Shown here one piece after another: positions 1-8,203 of a DNA stretch of 64,000 nt (position 1 is the first letter of the stretch; each line of letters starts with the position of its first letter). Source of the stretch: Calditrichota bacterium (GTDB lineage Bacteria > Calditrichota > Calditrichia > Calditrichales > Calditrichaceae); contig RQOG01000116.1 in the NCBI GenBank assembly GCA_003854985.1, positions 1 through 64,000 on the forward strand, read 5' to 3'. A model generated the notes under the pieces. It was given only the letters and a program-made list of their open reading frames with translations. It did not search any database and was not told the DNA's origin. The translations under genes and the position numbers were made by a program.

Positions 1-309
1 AGTGCCCCCGGCGTTTTGAATAATTTTAAAAAACTGATCCTGTGGTACATGCTGGGATTCCTGGAACATCATGTGCTCAAACAGGTGGGCAAAACCGGTT
101 TTGCCTTTTTGTTCCCTGGCCGAACCGACGTGATACACAATCGCCACGGAAACAATCGGGTCGGATTTATCACTGTGTAAAATGACATCAAGCCCGTTAT
201 CCAGTTCGTATTTTTCATAACTAACCTCAAATTTAGGCTGGGCATTTGCCCCGATAAGGAAAAACAGTATGAATAGCATCCAGAGCTTATTTAAATGATT
301 AAACCGCAT
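1..309 (-). CDS. M16 family zinc metalloprotease, N-terminal part (runs off window edge)
   Basis: Only the first 103 codons are inside the window; the gene continues past base 1. It begins at an ATG whose complement is at 307-309. The first 23 residues form a signal peptide with a likely cut after Ala-Asn-Ala, so the enzyme is exported to the periplasm or beyond. The inverted zinc motif HxxEH of the M16 (insulinase/pitrilysin) family is present as His75-Leu-Phe-Glu78-His79, preceded by the usual family pattern of a 'LDNGLDVIL' strand and a 'YHVGSARE' segment. Family members cut peptides and often occur as pairs; which M16 subgroup this is cannot be told from the fragment. It is divergent from the methyltransferase gene to its right. 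Confidence 0.9.
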   Translation of the reverse strand, partial: MRFNHLNKLWMLFILFFLIGANAQPKFEVSYEKYELDNGLDVILHSDKSDPIVSVAIVYHVGSAREQKGKTGFAHLFEHMMFQESQHVPQDQFFKIIQNAGGT

Positions 310-488
310 AAATGATCTCCCTGATTTTGTTTACCCTGTTTATTTTTAATAAGGCCGTAAAATACAATATTTAATTATACATTAAAACCCCGCTTATATT
401 TATTGTTTGTAAAAACAGAGCATTTAAATTGAACCCGCATGACCTTACGAAATTAAACCTCTTTTAGTTTCTCCGGATTGTATTAGTT

Positions 489-518
489 TTGACATGTTTT
501 CTAAAATTTATTTAGATT
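489..518 (+). promoter_or_regulatory. Possible sigma-70-type promoter for the methyltransferase gene
   Basis: TTGACA at 489-494 and TAGATT at 513-518 are separated by 18 bases. The predicted transcript would start about 20 bases before the chosen ATG at 546. Pattern match only. Confidence 0.4.
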
Positions 519-545
519 GATTTTTATTCCGTGAACAGGACATGT

Positions 546-1277
546 ATGCTGAAAACAAATAAGCCTTATTCCGTTATATCGTCATACTACGATAAAATGA
601 TGGACCATGTTGATTATGTTATGTGGGCCAATTATCTGAAATCCATTTTAAAATACTTTGGCATCAAAGGAAGGCGGATAGCTGATTTATCCTGCGGTAC
701 GGGTAGTTTACTGGATAACTTAAAAATCAGAAAGTCCAAGCTTGTCGGCGGTGATCTCTCAATTAATATGCTGAAATCGGCAAGAATAAAGCCGGGGATT
801 CCACTGGTTTGCGCAGATTTAAAGGCATCCTGTTTTAAAAAGGAGTCGTTTGATGTCGTTTTTGTGCTCTACGATTCAATGAACTACATGTTAAGCGATG
901 AGGATACGGCTCGCGTTTTTTCCGAAATAAGCTATACGCTTAAACCGCAGGGCTGGTTTATTTTTGATATTGTTACGCCATATATATGCGAGAAGGATTT
1001 TCATGATTATCATGAAAGTGATTTTGAAAACGATAAAGGTTATGAACGGCGAAGCTGGTTTATCAGCAATGGCAATAAACAGTTTAACGAATTTATTATC
1101 TGGGATGGCGACAAAAAACAGGTTGAACTGCATGAACAACATATTCGCAGTTTGAACGAATGGCAGAGATTAATAGACGAAAGCCCGTTTGAATTAATTA
1201 ATCTTTTTGGTGATTTTTCCTTCCGCAAAGGCCATGATAAATCCGACCGGATACATTACATCTGCCGGAAAAAATGA
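546..1277 (+). CDS. Class I SAM-dependent methyltransferase
   Basis: A 243-residue soluble protein with the Rossmann-type methyltransferase fold of the type 11/25 group. Motif I reads LSCGTGSLL, followed by an acidic strand end (GGDLS), an ADLKAS motif II region and a DVVFVLYDSMNY motif typical of small-molecule methyltransferases of the UbiE/YcgJ type. The substrate is not evident. A GTG at 531 in the same frame is possible, but ATG 546 has an AGGA at 537-540 five bases upstream and is preferred. The gene stands alone, with a candidate promoter at 489-518, and diverges from the M16 protease. The fold is clear; the function is open. Confidence 0.85.
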   Translation: MLKTNKPYSVISSYYDKMMDHVDYVMWANYLKSILKYFGIKGRRIADLSCGTGSLLDNLKIRKSKLVGGDLSINMLKSARIKPGIPLVCADLKASCFKKESFDVVFVLYDSMNYMLSDEDTARVFSEISYTLKPQGWFIFDIVTPYICEKDFHDYHESDFENDKGYERRSWFISNGNKQFNEFIIWDGDKKQVELHEQHIRSLNEWQRLIDESPFELINLFGDFSFRKGHDKSDRIHYICRKK

Positions 1278-1417
1278 GAGAATAGTTAAAAAATAAATAT
1301 CTTTTGTTTTACATTATTGCAATAATTAACTTCTTTCGCAAATGAAACTTTGTCATTTCCAATTAAAGCAATTATATCGACCAAAAGTTTTATGAATAAT
1401 AGAATAGAGGAAATATT

Positions 1418-2035
1418 GTGAAAATTGGTATAGCAATGCTGTTAATACTTATTCCCTCATCTTTTATATTCTGCCAGGAAGACTTATATGAAGCTAAAAA
1501 TTCTGCAAAAAATTGTTTTCAACTGTTTTTAGTAAATGAAATATCTATTGCTTATAAAAGAAGTATTAGCGATCGGTCTGCTATAAGATTGCAAGTTGAT
1601 TTTAATAGCAGAGCTGCCGAAGAAAAAAGGTATTCAGAATATTTATCTGTTCCCAATAGCAGTATCAGAGAGACCACAAATTTTAGTAACTATCAAAATT
1701 ACAGCTTTTTCCTTGATTATTTGATTCAACACAAGTATTCGAATAATTTTTTATTTCTATATGGTATAGGGCCGTTATTTAAACATGAATATTTCCATGG
1801 AAAAAATAAAGATATGTATAATAAAATTAGTGAAAGATATTTTACAAATTGGTCTGCGGGGATATGCTTAGTAACAGGAATTGATGTTCCGGTTTATTCT
1901 TTTTTTAGCCTGAATGCCGAATATAGATTACAGGTTTTTCATATTTGTGAAAGAATCAATTATAATTTTAGCAAATTAGACGGCTGGAAATATGAAATAG
2001 ATGGAATAAGAATAGGTTTATCTTTCCATTTTTAG
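1418..2035 (+). CDS. Exported barrel-like protein, first copy of a tandem pair
   Basis: A 205-residue protein with a 19-residue signal peptide ending near Phe-Cys-Gln. GTG start with AGAGG seven bases upstream. The body alternates polar and hydrophobic residues in strand-like stretches and the last residue is Phe, as in outer-membrane beta barrels. It is clearly related to the next gene along its whole length: shared blocks include 'AYKR.IS...A.R.Q.DFNS', 'YGIGPLF', 'SAG..L.TGI' and 'SLNAEYR'. Both genes are visibly more AT-rich than the genes to the right. I do not recognise a named family; a small outer-membrane or surface protein is inferred. Confidence 0.75.
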   Translation: MKIGIAMLLILIPSSFIFCQEDLYEAKNSAKNCFQLFLVNEISIAYKRSISDRSAIRLQVDFNSRAAEEKRYSEYLSVPNSSIRETTNFSNYQNYSFFLDYLIQHKYSNNFLFLYGIGPLFKHEYFHGKNKDMYNKISERYFTNWSAGICLVTGIDVPVYSFFSLNAEYRLQVFHICERINYNFSKLDGWKYEIDGIRIGLSFHF

Positions 2036-2095
2036 AATTGAACTTAAAAGAAGGTCCGATTTGGGTTATTAACTATTTTTACAATTGGAGACCGC

Positions 2096-2752
2096 ATGAA
2101 TATTAAAATACCATTATTTTTAATGCTAGCATTTTATTCTTTTCTATTTGGTCAGAATGATTCCAATACTGTTGATTATAAAAAAAACAGTATACAGTTT
2201 TTTTTATTAAATGATATTTCAGCTGCTTATAAAAGACATATTTCAACTAAAACAGCTTTACGAATTCAAATAGATTTTAACAGCAGCTATTCAGATGCAA
2301 GGATCAGATATGATAATAACTCTGATCCAAATGATAAAAATGAATATTTAGAAAAGAATGGGAATCATAATATCTACCTATTTATCGATTATTTACTACA
2401 TAAAAATTTATCGGAAAAAATTAAATTTATCTATGGCATCGGGCCTTTGTTTGAATATAGTTTTGGGTATTTAGAGAATACTGATCATAATGAACCGCGA
2501 TATGATGATCTGACATACACCTCTAAAGTTTCAGCTGGACTAAATTTAATTACAGGTATTGAGCTTAAATTAAATTCCATGATTAGTCTGAATGCGGAAT
2601 ATCGTGTTCATGGGCTTAGATCATGGGAAAAAAATGATATTAAGTATAATCGCCTTAGTGAAGGACGATGGGAGTCTTATCATCAATATAAAACTGACAC
2701 CTGGAAATATAACGTTAATTATGTGAGGATTGGAGTATCTGTTTACTTTTAA
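2096..2752 (+). CDS. Exported barrel-like protein, second copy of a tandem pair
   Basis: A 218-residue paralogue of the preceding gene, 60 bases downstream, with its own GGAG ribosome binding site at 2087-2090. The signal peptide ends near Leu-Phe-Gly-Gln. It shares the YGIGPLF and SLNAEYR blocks with its neighbour and also ends in Phe after a strand-like segment (VRIGVSVYF). It carries about 13 more residues than the first copy, mainly in a loop region before the last strand. A tandem duplication followed by divergence explains the pair. Function is unknown; outer-membrane location is inferred from the strand pattern and C-terminal aromatic residue. Confidence 0.75.
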   Translation: MNIKIPLFLMLAFYSFLFGQNDSNTVDYKKNSIQFFLLNDISAAYKRHISTKTALRIQIDFNSSYSDARIRYDNNSDPNDKNEYLEKNGNHNIYLFIDYLLHKNLSEKIKFIYGIGPLFEYSFGYLENTDHNEPRYDDLTYTSKVSAGLNLITGIELKLNSMISLNAEYRVHGLRSWEKNDIKYNRLSEGRWESYHQYKTDTWKYNVNYVRIGVSVYF

Positions 2753-2975
2753 TACTAATCCACTCTCTCATATAGATGTATAAACAGTATATTTGTTATG
2801 AGTGAATCACCTTGCCATTTAAAATCAGGATTGATTTTTCTTTCAAGCCAGTTTTTCTACAGTTTTAAGGTAAGTACATAAAATCATTTGAAAACCTATA
2901 ACTTTTATGAATTGTTTCCATTTATAACGTAAATAGCTATATTTAATCATCAAATTCACTATAAAAGGATTTAGC

Positions 2976-4469
2976 ATGAAATACATTATCATTCTTTGTG
3001 TAATATTCTCCGTTACCTGCTGTTCCGCAGGCGACGACAAGGACAAGATTCAAATCCGTAAAGCCGGCGTGGCCGGCGCTTTTTATCCGGCTGATGCGGA
3101 AGAATTAAAAAGCATGGTTAATGGTTTTTTAAAGAATGTTAAACAACCAAAAATTGACGGGCAGATTATGGCTATCATCGCTCCGCATGCCGGGTATATT
3201 TATTCCGGTCACGTAGCCGCTGAAGCTTATGCCCAAATCGTTAATAAAGACTTTGAACGTGTTATAGTAATTTCTCCTTCTCACACTACAGGATTTAACG
3301 GGGTTTCGGTTTATCAGGGCGACGCCTATAGCACTCCTTTAGGCAATATTGAGGTGGATAAGGAATTCTGTAAACAATTGGTGGAAAAATGTCGTGCTTG
3401 CAAATTTTCCAATGAAGGGCACCAAGCCAACTGGCAGGGCCGGGCTGAACATGCCTTAGAAGTTCAGCTGCCCTTTATGCAGGTTGCTCTTAGCCAATTC
3501 AAACTTGTGCCCTTAGTTATGGGCAGCCAGGATTATCAGACTTGCCGGGAACTGGCTTATACGCTTATCAGCCTGATTGCCAATGCAAAAACCCTGGTTG
3601 TCGCCAGCTCAGACCTTTCCCATTTTCATCCCTATGAAGAAGCGGTTCTTAAGGACAACAAAGTAACCAATGCTATTGAGGAGTGGGATTATTTTAATCT
3701 CTCGCGTAATTTAGCGGGCAGAACATGGGAAGCCTGCGGGGGCGGGCCAATAGTCACCGCGATGATTGCTTCTGAGAATATGGGCGCCGTTGAAACGCAT
3801 TTGCTTAAATATGCTAATTCCGGTGATGTGCCGGCGGGCGATAAATCGGGGGTAGTGGGTTATGCCGCTTTTGCAATTTATAAACCGGCTCAAACATCCA
3901 TAAATAATCAGCAAAAGTCTTTTTCGTTGACTAAGGAGGAGCAGGCTGAATTATTAAAAATTGCCCGGCAATCGGTGGAACTGGCTGTTAATAATAATGA
4001 TCGATATGATCCCGGGCAGGTAAAATCCGCCAAATTAGAACAGGACCGAGGCGCCTTTGTCACCTTAAAAATAAACGGCCAATTGCGTGGCTGCATTGGA
4101 TATACCGCTGCCACCCAGCCGCTAAAATTAACTATCTGCGACGCGGCCGTTAGCGCCGCATTGAAAGATCCAAGGTTTAATCCGGTTAAGGAAGAAGAAT
4201 TAGAGCATCTTGAATATGAAATCTCGGTCTTATCGCCCTTCAGAAAAGTCCTGGATATCAATCAAATTGAAGTCGGCAGGCATGGTTTGTTGATTCAGAA
4301 TAATAGCCGTTCCGGCCTGCTTTTACCGCAGGTTCCTGTTGAACAGGGCTGGGATCGTGCGGCTTTTCTGGCGCATACCTGTTTAAAAGCAGGACTGCCT
4401 GCAGATGCATGGCAGGATGAAGATTCCGATCTTTTCATGTATACGGCTTTTGTCTTTGGTGAACATTAA
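2976..4469 (+). CDS. Exported Memo-AMMECR1 fusion protein (AmmeMemoRadiSam systems B and A)
   Basis: A 497-residue two-domain protein. Residues 1-18 form a signal peptide with Cys-Cys at its end, possibly a poor lipobox. Residues about 27-303 are a Memo/DUF52 domain: the three metal-ligand positions of human MEMO1 appear kept as His71 (PHAGYIYSG), His103 (SPSH) and Cys254 (ACGGGP), and SSDLSHFHPY is the conserved central motif. Residues about 315-495 are an AMMECR1 domain with the invariant LRGCIG at 370-375. In many bacteria these domains are separate genes next to a radical SAM gene; no radical SAM gene is seen here. The biochemical role of this system is unknown. It converges with the membrane protein gene to the right, only 7 bases away. 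Confidence 0.9.
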   Translation: MKYIIILCVIFSVTCCSAGDDKDKIQIRKAGVAGAFYPADAEELKSMVNGFLKNVKQPKIDGQIMAIIAPHAGYIYSGHVAAEAYAQIVNKDFERVIVISPSHTTGFNGVSVYQGDAYSTPLGNIEVDKEFCKQLVEKCRACKFSNEGHQANWQGRAEHALEVQLPFMQVALSQFKLVPLVMGSQDYQTCRELAYTLISLIANAKTLVVASSDLSHFHPYEEAVLKDNKVTNAIEEWDYFNLSRNLAGRTWEACGGGPIVTAMIASENMGAVETHLLKYANSGDVPAGDKSGVVGYAAFAIYKPAQTSINNQQKSFSLTKEEQAELLKIARQSVELAVNNNDRYDPGQVKSAKLEQDRGAFVTLKINGQLRGCIGYTAATQPLKLTICDAAVSAALKDPRFNPVKEEELEHLEYEISVLSPFRKVLDINQIEVGRHGLLIQNNSRSGLLLPQVPVEQGWDRAAFLAHTCLKAGLPADAWQDEDSDLFMYTAFVFGEH

Positions 4470-4476
4470 GTAAGAT

Positions 4477-6756
4477 TTAACTAAATTTGGCACGCATTCC
4501 TAAAGTTATGATTACAGAGATATTTAATATCACTAAAAACAGTATAAAATTGGCCATACCAATCATAGGAAAAAGCAGCGCCGCTGGTAATAAAGAGCCT
4601 AAGAGCGCTCCAAGTAAATCGATTGAATATAAAATACCGATATTGGTTTTTTTAATTTTTTCTTCTCCAAAATAAATGTTGGTTGCCATCGGAAATATAA
4701 AACCGCCGATACTTCCGCAAAGGAAAGAAATCAAAAAGAATAAAAACTCGCCCACTGATTGATATTCACCAATCCAACCTAATATAAAATCAGATTGAAT
4801 CAGGATATAAAAAAAGATCAGCAATCCGGAAAGGCATAAAAGGAATAAATTGATCAGGACTATTGAACTCCGGCCTAAGCACTTTATGGCTGCATAATTT
4901 CCGGCTGCCATGCCCAGCATAAGAATTCCCGTTAACAGCGCAATCTCAAAATATAAATATCCAAATAAAGATTGAAAAGCAATCAATAACGCCACTTCAA
5001 ATCCCATCACACAGAAGCCCATTAGAAATACAGAGAGAGCGCCTGCGGCTTTATGCGCAGGTTTAACAACAAATGACAGAATTATAATAACGATCAGCAA
5101 AATCGCTAAGGCATGAATAATCATTTTTTTCGACCAGTTTTGGATAAACGATGAAACAGGCGACAAGAACTTTGATCCGGAATATATATTGTTTAAATAA
5201 TACGCTTTCGGATAAAGGTCCTTATTGATAACCGGAGAATCAATACCGGTAAAAATCTCAGTGATCATACTTGTCCTGTCCGGCATTAAACGGAACGGCA
5301 GATAGTATTCTCTCACATAAGCGGTTTGAATCTGTCTTTTCCTTATTTCATTAACCAGAGTATCAGCATCAGGAAAAGCATTAACCGAATCCAAAGATGC
5401 GAAAAAATGTATTATTTCACCCGGAAGTATACCTATAAAATTAAACTCTGCCTTAAGCGTACTGTATAAACTCGCAAGATATCGGGCATGATCCTGATTG
5501 ATAAAATTTTCAGCGCCTTCGGATTTTAACGAAAACAGACCATTTTTATTCAAATGATTTTTAGCCAGACGGAAAAATTCGGCTGTAAAAAAACGGTTAA
5601 TCTGGGCATTGTCGGGATCCGGCATATTACAAAGAATTATGTCGTATTTTTCAGCAGAATTTTTAAGAAAATATCTGCCGTCCTGATGTACAAACTTGAT
5701 CCGTTCGTCATTAACTAAAGGAAGTTTCAAATGTTGAATCAGTTCCATTGAAACAGGATCCGCTTCCACATAATAAATAGTTTTAACCGAAGGATGTTTT
5801 AACACCTCTGATAATCCACCGTTAAGCCCGCCGCCAATCATCAAAATTTTCTCTGGCGATGGATGCTGTAGCAAGGCATAATGAACATTCTCCTCAGCCG
5901 AGGCTTTATCCGGCCATACAAACGCTGCAATGCCATTATGATAAAACGTATATTCGTCTTCCACCTTTACCACGGTCCATTCGCCGAATTTACTCGATGC
6001 CTGGGCCGCAATAGTCATCGGTTTCCAGGCCTTAGTAACTATGTACTTTTTAAGCGGCAGCGAAATTGAGGTTACTATTAACAGGCAAAGGAAAATTATT
6101 ATGAATGATCGTTTATAACTCGGATAATAAGAATGTTTATAGAAACAAGATAAAAAAAACAAATTTGTAATCACAAGAATAACGGCAATAACCATAGAGG
6201 ATAAATGAAACAAAATCAATCCACTGATAAAAATGCCACCGATTCCCGCTCCAAGTGTTTCATATAAATAAATTTTATTACTTGATGATGGGCTGGATGA
6301 ATTGTTTACAACAGCATACAAATGACTGCCGGCGCTGAAAAGAAAACCCGTAATTATACAAAATATGGCTGTTTCAAAAACAACAAATATGATCATTTTT
6401 TCCAGGCTTAATAATTCACCCGGTAAACTTTTACTCAAAATTTGATTGGCGGAAATGATTAATAATGTAACAGGGAGCCATATAATCTGCATAACATACA
6501 TGATTCCCCATGTTTTTATCGGATCAGTTTTCTGTTGTAAATATTTGCCGCTGATTATACTCCCGACAGCTGTCCATATCAACCAACAGGCTAAAATCAA
6601 TCCGATGGCCAGTTCACTGCCTCTAAAAAGAATAAAAAACTCCCGTAAAAATAAAATCTGGGCGGAAAGCGCATTTAAGCCGGCCAGCGACACGGCTGTA
6701 ATAATCCACCTTTCCGGTATACGGGTTTTAGTATAGTTAAATAGATTTTGATCCAT
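4477..6756 (-). CDS. Membrane-embedded spermidine-synthase-like protein
   Basis: A 759-residue protein built as membrane helices, a soluble Rossmann domain, then more membrane helices. The N-terminal 230 residues hold about six to seven hydrophobic segments. Around residues 295-430 is a spermidine-synthase-like methyltransferase fold with IGGGLNGGLSEV, YYVEADP and HQDGRYFL. The last 200 residues hold another six or so helices. In true aminopropyltransferases the glycine motif carries an acidic residue (GGGDGG); here it is GGGLNGG, so classical spermidine synthesis is doubtful. Such fused proteins are widespread and their substrate is unknown. It stands alone on its strand with 129 bases to the next gene upstream. 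Confidence 0.85.
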   Translation of the reverse strand: MDQNLFNYTKTRIPERWIITAVSLAGLNALSAQILFLREFFILFRGSELAIGLILACWLIWTAVGSIISGKYLQQKTDPIKTWGIMYVMQIIWLPVTLLIISANQILSKSLPGELLSLEKMIIFVVFETAIFCIITGFLFSAGSHLYAVVNNSSSPSSSNKIYLYETLGAGIGGIFISGLILFHLSSMVIAVILVITNLFFLSCFYKHSYYPSYKRSFIIIFLCLLIVTSISLPLKKYIVTKAWKPMTIAAQASSKFGEWTVVKVEDEYTFYHNGIAAFVWPDKASAEENVHYALLQHPSPEKILMIGGGLNGGLSEVLKHPSVKTIYYVEADPVSMELIQHLKLPLVNDERIKFVHQDGRYFLKNSAEKYDIILCNMPDPDNAQINRFFTAEFFRLAKNHLNKNGLFSLKSEGAENFINQDHARYLASLYSTLKAEFNFIGILPGEIIHFFASLDSVNAFPDADTLVNEIRKRQIQTAYVREYYLPFRLMPDRTSMITEIFTGIDSPVINKDLYPKAYYLNNIYSGSKFLSPVSSFIQNWSKKMIIHALAILLIVIIILSFVVKPAHKAAGALSVFLMGFCVMGFEVALLIAFQSLFGYLYFEIALLTGILMLGMAAGNYAAIKCLGRSSIVLINLFLLCLSGLLIFFYILIQSDFILGWIGEYQSVGEFLFFLISFLCGSIGGFIFPMATNIYFGEEKIKKTNIGILYSIDLLGALLGSLLPAALLFPMIGMANFILFLVILNISVIITLGMRAKFS

Positions 6757-6885
6757 ATTAAGTTAATGGCAATTTAAGGATTAAATTATGTTGATTGATA
6801 ATTTTTTTAAAAGGTATGGAAACGAAAACCCAAAACAAGTGATTTTTTATTGAGAGCAATTATTACATATGATTTAAATTAAATT

Positions 6886-7359
6886 TTATAAATCGTTTTT
6901 AATTGAGTTCAAATCGGCTAAAATTTCCAGATGGTGGGTGTTAACCTTTACTTTAGGATACACCTTTTCAATGATGCCTTCCGGATTAATGAGATAAGTT
7001 GATCGGACAATGCCCATAAATTCCCTGCCGTATAAACTTTTTTTCTGCCATACACCGAAAGTTTCGCAAACATCGGATTTTTGATCGCTTAGCAAAGGGA
7101 ATTTTAAATCATATTTTTGCGCAAATTTCTTATGCTTTTCTACCGTATCCTTGCTGATGCCTAAAACAACAGCATTCAGATTTTCAAATTTTGGAAATAT
7201 TTCCATAAAATTGCACGCTTCGGTTGTACATCCGGGCGTCATATCTTTGGGATAAAAATATAAAATAACCCAGCGACCTCTGAAATTTTTCAGATTGATT
7301 AGTTCATTATTTTGATCCGGCAAAGAAAATAACGGAGCCTGGCTTCCTTTTTGCAACAT
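6886..7359 (-). CDS. bcp: Thioredoxin-dependent thiol peroxidase, Bcp/PrxQ type
   Basis: A 157-residue peroxiredoxin that reduces hydrogen peroxide and organic peroxides using thioredoxin. The motif PKDMTPGCTTEAC gives the peroxidatic Cys44 and the resolving Cys49, the atypical 2-Cys arrangement of E. coli Bcp. A longer reading frame starts 26 codons earlier, but the ATG with complement at 7357-7359 has an AAGGGG six bases upstream and gives the family's usual length, so this start is preferred. The gene points away from the large AT-rich gap at 7360-7797. Cytoplasmic location is inferred from the lack of a signal peptide. Confidence 0.95.
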   Translation of the reverse strand: MLQKGSQAPLFSLPDQNNELINLKNFRGRWVILYFYPKDMTPGCTTEACNFMEIFPKFENLNAVVLGISKDTVEKHKKFAQKYDLKFPLLSDQKSDVCETFGVWQKKSLYGREFMGIVRSTYLINPEGIIEKVYPKVKVNTHHLEILADLNSIKNDL

Positions 7360-7458
7360 AATTTCCCCTTGTTTTTTTAAACTATTAACCAATTTCGAAT
7401 GATAAAATATTCCAATTAAACTATTAAAAACATACATTTAACCATAAACATTGTGAAC

Positions 7459-7699
7459 TTATCCACATTTTTAACTGCACTCATCTATCGGTGACAAAGT
7501 GCTGAAAAAATATAAACAGATCGTATAATTTAGGGCAAATATTAATGTAAGCCACTAATAATAATAGAGTTATATCAATAAATCTATATTAAGCATATGT
7601 TATAATTATATTAGACCATGAAAAAAAAGTATTGACAAATATTGATTTTAATGTTTTCCACAAGTTATCCACATTTTCGAAACAGGTATACGCCTGTTT
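7459..7699. other. Candidate replication origin (DnaA boxes in the longest AT-rich gap)
   Basis: The gap 7360-7797 is the longest stretch without a gene in the window (438 bases). It holds two perfect DnaA boxes TTATCCACA at 7459-7467 and 7665-7673, plus a one-mismatch box TTTTCCACA at 7654-7662, all in one orientation. Between the outer boxes lies a very AT-rich segment (about 7570-7650) that could unwind. A run reading CTAATAATAATAG at 7555-7567 resembles DnaA-trio repeats when read 3' to 5', although it is not next to a box. An exact inverted repeat, AAACAGG-N6-CCTGTTT, sits at 7680-7699. The gap is flanked by genes pointing away on both sides. Candidate only; no dnaA gene is in view. Confidence 0.5.
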
Positions 7700-7797
7700 A
7701 TGTTTTTAAAAAGTATGCCATAAAAGTGCCTTTCCTCATAAATTATTTAAAGAAAATTACGATATTCATCATGTTTATGAGATTCAGGAATGGAACA

Positions 7798-8193
7798 ATG
7801 ATTAAAATACGGCAGGAAGAGCTGGCAGAGGTGTTTGATGATATAATTCTCGGAAGAGGCGTAAAACAGGTCATGCATGATCTGGAATACGATCATAAAG
7901 TTTATGCCAGCCTTTTTGTCCAAAGATTAAGAATATATAAGTATCATCCGGTTTCCATTAAAAATGTATCTTTAAGAACCGGTTACAGAATCCCTGCATT
8001 TTATTTAAATGGAAAGTTTGCTGTTTTTGGATACATCTTCTGGGAGAGCTTCCCCGGTGTGGAAAACAAGCAAAAAATCTGGGAATCGGTAGTCCGTAAC
8101 TCTAATGGCGACTGTAGATATATCTTACCGGATAGCAATAATCAGGTTGTATTTGCCAATTTAAGCCGGATTGAACCCGAAAATCCGTATTAG
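7798..8193 (+). CDS. Uncharacterised 131-residue protein
   Basis: I do not recognise a family. The ATG at 7798 is preceded by AGGAA seven bases upstream. The frame stays open back to 7642, but that extension would overlap the DnaA boxes and encodes a poor, unpatterned sequence, so the shorter protein is preferred. The N-terminal part (IRQEELAEVFDDIILGRG) looks helical and the second half contains aromatic-rich strand-like segments (YLNGKFAVFGYIFWE). There is no signal peptide or membrane segment. It lies directly beside the candidate origin, divergent from bcp. Confidence 0.6.
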   Translation: MIKIRQEELAEVFDDIILGRGVKQVMHDLEYDHKVYASLFVQRLRIYKYHPVSIKNVSLRTGYRIPAFYLNGKFAVFGYIFWESFPGVENKQKIWESVVRNSNGDCRYILPDSNNQVVFANLSRIEPENPY

Positions 8194-8203
8194 ATCCTTT
8201 TGA

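Noticed and set aside
2843-3046. 67-codon open frame on the minus strand
   Set aside because: It overlaps the start of the Memo-AMMECR1 gene, has no ribosome binding site or recognisable pattern.
7642-7797. N-terminal extension of the 131-residue gene
   Set aside because: Would run through the DnaA boxes, lacks a ribosome binding site and encodes unpatterned sequence; ATG 7798 is better supported.
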